A stretch of 64,000 nt of DNA from Erythrobacter sp. (GTDB lineage Bacteria; Pseudomonadota; Alphaproteobacteria; Sphingomonadales; Sphingomonadaceae), in NCBI GenBank assembly GCA_024642565.1, contig JAHEAV010000009.1, positions 1-64,000 of the forward strand, read 5' to 3'. Of the stretch, positions 27,167 through 33,610 are shown piece after piece; position 1 is the first letter of the stretch, and each line of letters opens with the position of its first letter. The position numbers were made by a program, and so were the translations under genes. The notes beneath the pieces were generated by a model. The model had not been told where the DNA came from. It worked only from the letters and a program-made list of their open reading frames with translations, and did no database searches.

Positions 27167-28158
27167 ACACCGGCGTCAAGAATTCACGAAACGCACCCAC
27201 CGGGCCATCCCCCTTCCGGGTCGAAGGGGCAGACCTTCCCCGTGATAAATTCTCCGATCCCGATTGGACGGCAAAGGGAGAGCCGCGGGCATCGGTTCCA
27301 CTGACCGGTCTGGAAACCCTGTGGTTCAATACCGGTACATTGTGCAATCTCGCCTGCGCGACCTGCTACATAGAAAGCAGTCCGAGCAACGATGCCCTGG
27401 TCTATATCACTGCTGCTGATGTGTCCGCCTATCTGGACGAGGTTGCGGCCCTGGGCCTGCCCGCGCGCGAGATCGGTTATACCGGCGGCGAACCTTTCAT
27501 GAATCCCGAATTCATGGCGATGCTGGAAGACAGCCTTTCACGCGGATACCGCGTGCTGGTGCTGTCCAACGCCATGAAGCCGATGCGGCGGCACGAGGAT
27601 TCCTTGTTGGCCCTGCGCGACCGGTTCGGTGAAAAGCTCACTATTCGGGTCAGCCTTGATCACCACACCGCCGCAGCGCACGAGGCAGAGCGCGGGCCGC
27701 GCAGTTGGGAACCGGCGCTCGCCGGGCTCAAATGGCTGTCGGAAAATGGTTTCTCCATTGCTGCCGCGGGCCGACTGTTACCACAAGAAAGCCTGAACAC
27801 CGCCCGCACAGGCTATGCCGCGATGTTTGCGGCTGAAAACATCCGGATCGACGCGATGGATTCAACGCGTCTGGTCCTGTTTCCCGAAATGGACGCGAAT
27901 AAGGACATCGCCGAAATTACCACTTCATGCTGGGACATCCTTGGCAAGGATCCGGCGCAGATCATGTGTGCCAGCAGCCGCATGGTCGTCCATCGCAAGG
28001 GCGAAAGCACACCCCGCGTCGCCGCCTGCACACTCATTCCCTATGATCCGGGTTTCGACATGGGCGCGACACTGGCCGAGGCATCAGGCGCTGTATCGCT
28101 CAACCATCCGCATTGCGCGCGTTTCTGCGTGCTCGGCGGGGCAAGCTGTTCCGCCTAG
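27163..28158 (+). CDS. Radical SAM protein, ArsS replacement candidate
   Basis: A 331-residue radical SAM enzyme starting at a GTG that overlaps the flavoprotein stop. The [4Fe-4S] motif is C61-NLA-C65-AT-C68 (CX3CX2C), followed by the GGEPFMNPEF motif that positions SAM. Near the C-terminus further cysteines (IMCASS, AACTLIP, HCARFC, GASC) resemble a Twitch/SPASM-like auxiliary cluster region. It lacks the Cys-rich C-terminal domain and the YRCNQSCxHCH-like opening I associate with ArsS, so it is not a standard ArsS. The arsenosugar-type neighbours suggest it transfers an adenosyl-type radical to a methylated arsenical; this is inference. Confidence 0.8.
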   Translation: MNTGVKNSRNAPTGPSPFRVEGADLPRDKFSDPDWTAKGEPRASVPLTGLETLWFNTGTLCNLACATCYIESSPSNDALVYITAADVSAYLDEVAALGLPAREIGYTGGEPFMNPEFMAMLEDSLSRGYRVLVLSNAMKPMRRHEDSLLALRDRFGEKLTIRVSLDHHTAAAHEAERGPRSWEPALAGLKWLSENGFSIAAAGRLLPQESLNTARTGYAAMFAAENIRIDAMDSTRLVLFPEMDANKDIAEITTSCWDILGKDPAQIMCASSRMVVHRKGESTPRVAACTLIPYDPGFDMGATLAEASGAVSLNHPHCARFCVLGGASCSA

Positions 28159-28193
28159 GCTGGCGCAAGGCCGTTCCCCAAGTGCCCTTGCCC

Positions 28194-29063
28194 CTATCGC
28201 AAAACTCTGCCGGCCACTGCATCCAGCTTGGCCAGCAGGGAACGGTCACGCGCATCCGGCGCCGTTATCAGCGCATGGTCCAATACCGTATCGAGCGGTG
28301 ACGCTGCCCGCTTTTCCGGTAGCCCCCCCACAAATGCCTCCACTGCCTTGCGCGCGATGTCTCCATTGACCTTCATCTGCGCAATTACTTCGCTGACCTC
28401 GACAAAGGCCGCATCTTCCCGCCAGCAGTCGTAATCGGTCACCATGCCGATCAGCGCGTAAGGAAGCTCCGCCTCCCGCGCGAGCTTGGCTTCCGGCATG
28501 GCGGTCATGCCGATCACATCGGCGCCCCACGAGCGGTATAGATGGCTCTCTGCCCGCGTGGAAAACTGCGGGCCTTCCATGGCCAGATAGGTGCCGCCAA
28601 CCTTGGCTTCGCCGCCTGCCGCCACAACCGCTGCCGCCGCCATGCCGGCCATCCGTTCGCACACCGGTTCGGCCATGCTGACATGCGCGACCATTCCCGT
28701 GCCGAAGAAGCTGGAGGTGCGGTTCCTGGTCCAGTCGATAAATTGGTCAACCACCACAAAATGGCCGGGGGGTAGATCTTCCCGGAGCGACCCGACCGAG
28801 GAAATCGCCAGCAGATCAGTGCAGCCAGCGCGTTTGAGCGCGTCCACATTGGCCCGCGAATTGACTTGCGACGGGGCAATGTGGTGCCCGCGGCCGTGGC
28901 GCGGAAGGAACCGCACATTCACTCCGCCAATCCGGCCGCACAGGATCTCGTCCGAGGGATCACCCCAGGGTGTTTCCACCTTGATCCATTGCGTGTCTTC
29001 AAGCGCGTCAAGCTGGTAGAGGCCAGAGCCGCCGATGATGCCTATGGTCCAGTTACTTTTCAT
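28194..29063 (-). CDS. mtnP: S-methyl-5'-thioadenosine phosphorylase
   Basis: A 289-residue purine nucleoside phosphorylase-fold enzyme that splits methylthioadenosine into adenine and methylthioribose-1-phosphate. The phosphate and nucleoside sites are readable: IGGSGLY at the start, RHGRGHHIAPSQVNSRANV, and MEGPQFSTRAESHLYRSWGADVIGMTAMPEA. It converges on the radical SAM gene 35 bases away. In this setting it could also remove adenine from a 5'-arsenyl adenosine product, a step the arsenosugar route needs; ordinary MTA salvage is the default reading. Confidence 0.92.
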   Translation of the reverse strand: MKSNWTIGIIGGSGLYQLDALEDTQWIKVETPWGDPSDEILCGRIGGVNVRFLPRHGRGHHIAPSQVNSRANVDALKRAGCTDLLAISSVGSLREDLPPGHFVVVDQFIDWTRNRTSSFFGTGMVAHVSMAEPVCERMAGMAAAAVVAAGGEAKVGGTYLAMEGPQFSTRAESHLYRSWGADVIGMTAMPEAKLAREAELPYALIGMVTDYDCWREDAAFVEVSEVIAQMKVNGDIARKAVEAFVGGLPEKRAASPLDTVLDHALITAPDARDRSLLAKLDAVAGRVLR

Positions 29064-29112
29064 ACGACCTTCCTAGAGCACCAGATGATTGCAACAATGC
29101 GAAAAGGGGTGG

Positions 29113-30399
29113 TTACCCGAACGTGGCCTTGCGCGGTCCGAGATAGCCGAACAGATACGCGGCCACCTTGCGCATCTGGATTTCCTCCGCGCCTTCGGTG
29201 ATCCGGTAACGGCGGTGGTGGCGATAGATATGTTCGAACGGTTTGTGCCGCGAATAGCCAATCCCGCCATGCACCTGCATCGCCTGATCTGCCGCCTCGC
29301 ACACCAACCGGTTCGCCCAGTAATTGCACATGCTGACCTTGTCGGAAAGTTGGCTTTCGATCTGCCGGTGCGGCATCCGGTCCATTTCCCACGCGGTTTT
29401 GTAGATCAGCAGGCGCAGCATCTCGCATTGGGTGGCCAATTCGACCAGCGGGAACTGGATACCCTGATTGCGCGCCAGTTCTTCACCAAAAGGCTTGCGC
29501 GCCCGCGCATATTTCACACTTTCTTCCAGACAATAGGTCGCCGCGCCAAGGCTGCTGGCCGCCTGGCGTATCCGGTTCTGATGGACAAAGCTCTGCGCCA
29601 GAGCGAGGCCATTACCCTCCTCGCCCAGGATCACGCTGTCGGGCACCCAGACATCGGTCAGGCTAAGCCGGGGATGGTCGGTGGGCATGTTGAAAGTCCA
29701 CATCCATTCCTCGATCCGGAGGCCTTGGATTGGATGGGGAACGAGAAAGCAGGTGATCCCGCGCGCATCGCCTGCTTCGCCCGAAGTCCGCGCAAAGACC
29801 GCGCAATGCGTGGCAACATGCATTCCGGTGATCCACATCTTTTCACCATTGATCCGCCAACCGGCCGCACCATCGCGCGTTTCGCGGACGGCCACGGTTT
29901 CCATAAAGGTGGCGTCGCTGCCGTGTTCCGGTTCCGTCAGGCCAAAGGCAACGCGGCGATTTCGTGCAAACCCGCCAAGGATAAATTCGCGCTTCTGTTC
30001 CTCCGTCCCAAAAGTGTCGAACATGGCGACGAAAGGAAAATTGCCGACGATCGAATGTTCGTTCTGCAAATCATTGTGAAGCCCAAGACCCTGCTGCGCG
30101 AAGTGATCCCGGATCACGGCCATCCACAGATTTGAGCCATCCTTGCCGCCATAACCCTTCGGGGCGGAAAAGCGCCAATGGCCAGCGTCATCCGCGCGGC
30201 GTGTGGCTTCGGCCAACAAGGCTTCCCAATCCTTGCGCGGCAATCCGCCAGCTTCGAAATCGGTCCGGGCGTATTCGCGGCGATGATCGAAGAAGCGTAT
30301 ATTGTCATCCTGCTGCTCAAGCGGCCGGATCTCCGCCTCAATGAATGCGTCGAGTTCGGCGAGATAGGCTTGCAGGTCTTGCGGCAGGCTGAAATCCAT
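29113..30399 (-). CDS. Acyl-CoA dehydrogenase (ACAD10/11-like)
   Basis: A 428-residue flavoprotein dehydrogenase. The FAD/substrate segments FGLTEPEHGSDAT and QAMQVHGGIGYSRHKP and the C-terminal RITEGAEEIQM are those of the family. It is somewhat longer than short-chain acyl-CoA dehydrogenases. The ATG overlaps the stop of the phosphotransferase gene (TGATG), so the two are translationally coupled. In animals ACAD10/11 joins a phosphotransferase and an ACAD in 4-hydroxy-acid catabolism; the same two activities as neighbours suggest degradation of hydroxy fatty acids here, which is inference. Confidence 0.9.
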   Translation of the reverse strand: MDFSLPQDLQAYLAELDAFIEAEIRPLEQQDDNIRFFDHRREYARTDFEAGGLPRKDWEALLAEATRRADDAGHWRFSAPKGYGGKDGSNLWMAVIRDHFAQQGLGLHNDLQNEHSIVGNFPFVAMFDTFGTEEQKREFILGGFARNRRVAFGLTEPEHGSDATFMETVAVRETRDGAAGWRINGEKMWITGMHVATHCAVFARTSGEAGDARGITCFLVPHPIQGLRIEEWMWTFNMPTDHPRLSLTDVWVPDSVILGEEGNGLALAQSFVHQNRIRQAASSLGAATYCLEESVKYARARKPFGEELARNQGIQFPLVELATQCEMLRLLIYKTAWEMDRMPHRQIESQLSDKVSMCNYWANRLVCEAADQAMQVHGGIGYSRHKPFEHIYRHHRRYRITEGAEEIQMRKVAAYLFGYLGPRKATFG

Positions 30400-31754
30400 C
30401 AGTTTTCTCCGGTCCACTTGGCACGCGCCAAAGCGAGCGCAGGATATTTGGGCATGTCGGCCGATAATTTTCTCAGTGCATCGGTCCTCAAACGCGTGAG
30501 CAGGCCAGGCGATGCCAATGTTTGCGCCCCGGCCATGATGTCAGCGGACAGCGCTGGATCGAATGACGAGCGATCCTTGCCGCGCTGGTCCCTCCCGATG
30601 ATTCCCAGGGCATTGCGCGCAACTGCCAATTGGAAGCGATCATGGCCTTCGACCTGGCTTTTGATCGTGGCCAGCCATTCGGAGACAGCTTCGGCGAGTT
30701 CGCCGATGTTGGCTTCTCCGCATTCCGGATCCGGCGGTGCGGGTGCGCCAATCATGCGCGCAGCTTCGTCTGCCGGAGCATCGGTCTCTAGCAGTAACAG
30801 CAGGTCCAGTTCCTGTTCACTGGTCCGGCGGGATATGACCACACGCTCCAGCATCCGGTCTTCGCCGCTGCGCCAGTATTTTGCCATTTGCAGGCAGCCC
30901 AAGGCCCACCACACGGTGCGGTAGACGAGCCAATAGCGAAACCGCCCCCGATCAACCGCCTGACCGCCATTCGCCTCATAAGCGGCGAACCAGTCTTCAA
31001 ATGATCCCAGCCCCAGCGCTTCACGGTCGGGCCGGTTGAAGCGCCACACCGTCATGCAGGCAAAGGCAAGATCTTCATGAGGATCGCCCCAATGCGCCAG
31101 TTCCCAGTCGAGTACACCGGTCAGGCGGCCATCTTCAACAAGCAGGTTGCCCAGCCGGAAATCACCATGATTGAGCACCGGATCGACCGGTTCGGGGCAA
31201 TTTTCGCCAAGCCAGCGCAGGGCCAGCGCGATCACCGGGCGGTCGGCACCTGCTTCGCGGAACTGATCCCTCAGCCCGGCCAGGGCTTCCCGGTAATCCA
31301 TACGGACGATCCCCGCTGGCAACCCTTCGCGATCAATCGCATGAATTCGTGCCAATTGGGCCGCGCATTGGTTCAGCAAACGGTCCGGCCTATCGCAATC
31401 GAGGATGATCTTCGGATCGGCCGTGCCAGGCAGAGCGCGCATAACATAACCGCTGCCGATCCCGTCGTCCGGCTGCAATTGCGCCACCACCTCCGGCGCG
31501 GTCACACCAGCAGCGTAGGCGGCACGGATGATTGCGGCTTCGGTGGTGTGTCCAAAAGCACGTCCTTCCATGAATTCCGGCGAAGGCGCGCGTCGCAGGA
31601 CGAACTTCTCCTCACCGCACGAAAACAGCCAGCTTTCCATCATCGCCCCGCCCGTAAGGCGGGTAAAATCGATTGGTGCGGGCTTGCCAGCACGGGCCAT
31701 CACTGGCCCGATTCCGCAAGACAGCAACGCCGCTGTTGGAGCTTCCTTCGTCAT
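30399..31754 (-). CDS. APH-family phosphotransferase with C-terminal DUF6285-like domain
   Basis: A 451-residue protein. Residues about 20-330 are an aminoglycoside phosphotransferase/choline kinase fold with the catalytic loop LNHGDFRLGN and the metal-binding VLDWELAHWGDP. The last roughly 100 residues (after PPDPECGEANIG) form a helical domain of the type seen in DUF6285 proteins. Despite the family name this is unlikely to be a resistance enzyme: it is coupled to an acyl-CoA dehydrogenase, as in ACAD10/11, where the kinase phosphorylates 4-hydroxyacyl-CoA. I start at ATG 31754 (MTKEAP); a TTG seven codons upstream is also open. Confidence 0.85.
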   Translation of the reverse strand: MTKEAPTAALLSCGIGPVMARAGKPAPIDFTRLTGGAMMESWLFSCGEEKFVLRRAPSPEFMEGRAFGHTTEAAIIRAAYAAGVTAPEVVAQLQPDDGIGSGYVMRALPGTADPKIILDCDRPDRLLNQCAAQLARIHAIDREGLPAGIVRMDYREALAGLRDQFREAGADRPVIALALRWLGENCPEPVDPVLNHGDFRLGNLLVEDGRLTGVLDWELAHWGDPHEDLAFACMTVWRFNRPDREALGLGSFEDWFAAYEANGGQAVDRGRFRYWLVYRTVWWALGCLQMAKYWRSGEDRMLERVVISRRTSEQELDLLLLLETDAPADEAARMIGAPAPPDPECGEANIGELAEAVSEWLATIKSQVEGHDRFQLAVARNALGIIGRDQRGKDRSSFDPALSADIMAGAQTLASPGLLTRLRTDALRKLSADMPKYPALALARAKWTGEN

Positions 31755-31952
31755 TCCGGGATGGTTGCAGGACAAGCGGCCAAGTCACAAGAGCGAATAG
31801 ATGGCAACAGAATGGCTGTTTCAGCCGCGTGATCTATAAGCCGCGCGTAATCTTTTGTCGCGCGCCAGACACTTTTCATCAGTTTTGGCTTGTTTGCGCT
31901 GTAATCCCGGCCATTAAGGAAAAAATCACCTTGAATGGGGTAACTTCGAGGA

Positions 31953-32996
31953 ATGCAGATTCAATCACGATTGATCAGCTGGATCGGCGCGGGGCTGGTA
32001 TGGACCATGGCACCTTTGGTCATGCCTATCGGCGCCGCACAGGCTCAGGCTCAGACCCAGGGAACCAATTTCGAGGCCGCTTTCGATAGCACTTTCGGAA
32101 CCGATGTTCGCGCCCCGCGCGATTTTTCGACAGCCTACAAATCCAATCTGGAACGGAGCATTGCCCAGCTTGCCAACGGCGATCGGGGGCGAATTGGTGT
32201 TGCCGCGATTGACCTTTCAACAGGTCAGCAGGTGTCCGTGCTGGGCGACCAGCGTTTTCCCATGGCCAGCACCAGCAAGATCGCCATTGCGGCAACCTTC
32301 ATGGAAGGGGTGGAACAAGGTCGCTGGACATTGTCGAGCGAGTTTCCACTGATGATACCCGTTCGCTCGACGCCCTTCTCCAGCAAGGTCGCGCCGGTTA
32401 AGCCCGGCCAGTATATGGCCGCCGTCGACCTGATCGAACTGATGATCACCCGAAGCAGCAATTCAGCCACGGATGCGCTGCTCAAGGCAGTCGGCGGACC
32501 GCAGGCGGTCAACGACTGGACCCGGCGCGCGGGCGTCCGCGAATTTCGACTGGATCGGGATATCGCAACGCTGGTCCGCGACGATGGGGAAATTGACCCG
32601 GCATCGCATATTGATCTGCGCGACAGCGCGTCTCCCAAGGCCATGATCGATTTGTTGGTTGGCCTTTATCAGGGCAAGTTCCTGTCGGCAGAAAGCCGCC
32701 GAGTTATTCTGGGTGCGATGGAACGCTGCCGTACGGGTACGCGCCGGATTCCTGCACTGCTGCCGGCATCCGCATCGGTCAAACACAAGACCGGTTCGCT
32801 CAACAATACCTCCAGCGATATCGGTATCATCGAAGCGCCTGATGGCCGCGCCATTGCAGTGGCGATCTATGTCACCGGGCAGGGATCACGCGGCGCGCGG
32901 GAAGCCCGAATCGCCGAGATCGCCCGGGCATTGTACGAAGGGTATTCACCCGGCAACTCAGGCAATTGGACCAGCGCGACCTATCCGGGCGGCTGA
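31953..32996 (+). CDS. Exported serine beta-lactamase-fold hydrolase
   Basis: A 347-residue exported protein with a signal peptide ending near GAAQAQA (residues 27-33). The active-site triads of the class A fold are present: S106-T-S-K109, SNS within SSNSATDAL (SDN-like), and K279-T-G281. The omega-loop region around FRLDRDIATL keeps the following RDSASP (RDTxTP-like) but I cannot find the ExxLN that supplies Glu166. Efficient beta-lactam hydrolysis is therefore doubtful; a peptidoglycan or esterase role is possible. It is monocistronic and divergent from the phosphotransferase gene. Confidence 0.82.
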   Translation: MQIQSRLISWIGAGLVWTMAPLVMPIGAAQAQAQTQGTNFEAAFDSTFGTDVRAPRDFSTAYKSNLERSIAQLANGDRGRIGVAAIDLSTGQQVSVLGDQRFPMASTSKIAIAATFMEGVEQGRWTLSSEFPLMIPVRSTPFSSKVAPVKPGQYMAAVDLIELMITRSSNSATDALLKAVGGPQAVNDWTRRAGVREFRLDRDIATLVRDDGEIDPASHIDLRDSASPKAMIDLLVGLYQGKFLSAESRRVILGAMERCRTGTRRIPALLPASASVKHKTGSLNNTSSDIGIIEAPDGRAIAVAIYVTGQGSRGAREARIAEIARALYEGYSPGNSGNWTSATYPGG

Positions 32997-33053
32997 ACGG
33001 CTAACGGACCGATCACGGCCCACCACTGCAAAGCGGAATTTGAAATTGGAATC

Positions 33054-33084
33054 AAAAAAGGCGGCGCCTTGCGGCACCGCCTTT
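33054..33084 (-). terminator. Terminator after the small lipoprotein gene
   Basis: AAAGGCGG (33057-33064) pairs with CCGCCTTT (33077-33084), with inner GCC/GGC pairing and a TTGC loop. On the minus strand the stem runs into TTTTTT. On the plus strand it is followed by CCTGTTTTC, so it may also end the hydrolase transcript. Confidence 0.8.
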
Positions 33085-33128
33085 CCTGTTTTCGAAACGA
33101 AAACTAAAGCTTATTCAGCTTCAGATTC

Positions 33129-33359
33129 TTACGAAGCAGCTTCAACAGCGTCGGTAGCAGCTGCAGCAGCATCGGTAGCGGTCGCAGCAGCATCGGTAGC
33201 AACTTCAGCAGCGGCGTCGGTAGCAGCATCCATGTTGGTTTCTGCATCAGCCATTGCCGAATCGGTTGCTTCAGCAGCGGTATCCGTGGTGCCTTCCGAG
33301 CAAGCGGCGAGCGAGAGAGCGGCGCCGGCAACTGCGGCAGCGAGAACGAACTTGCGCAT
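33129..33359 (-). CDS. Small Ala/Asp-repeat lipoprotein
   Basis: A 76-residue predicted lipoprotein. Residues 1-19 form a signal peptide with lipobox L-A-A-C20, so Cys20 should be lipidated. The mature part is almost entirely Ala, Asp, Thr and Glu in ATDA-like repeats, predicted as one acidic amphipathic helix, and the DNA shows matching short tandem repeats. It recalls Lpp-like or stress-induced small lipoproteins by layout only. It is divergent from polA and has its own terminator. Function unknown. Confidence 0.8.
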   Translation of the reverse strand: MRKFVLAAAVAGAALSLAACSEGTTDTAAEATDSAMADAETNMDAATDAAAEVATDAAATATDAAAAATDAVEAAS

Positions 33360-33610
33360 GTTTCAAAATCCTTAAACAGCGAGTGAAGATCGCACGCCCT
33401 ATCAGGGTCGCACGTTGAGGCCTCCCGGTTGGTCGACTTCTGCTCGGCTGAATAATGGCGATAATGTGACGAAGCAAGCGGTTTTACATTTTTTTGCCAT
33501 CATTTTGCCGCATTCTGTCCAGGATCGGCAGAATTCCGCCATTCATGATGGTTGCAAAAGCGATGACAAAGTTGGCTGACCTTGGCCATTTACGCTGCTA
33601 CCAGCGCTAC

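Noticed and set aside
27163..28158. Canonical ArsS
   Set aside because: The gene context suggests it, but the Cys-rich C-terminal domain and ArsS-type opening are missing, so only radical SAM protein is claimed.
30399..31754. Aminoglycoside resistance gene
   Set aside because: The fold is shared, but coupling to an acyl-CoA dehydrogenase and the DUF6285-like tail point to catabolism.
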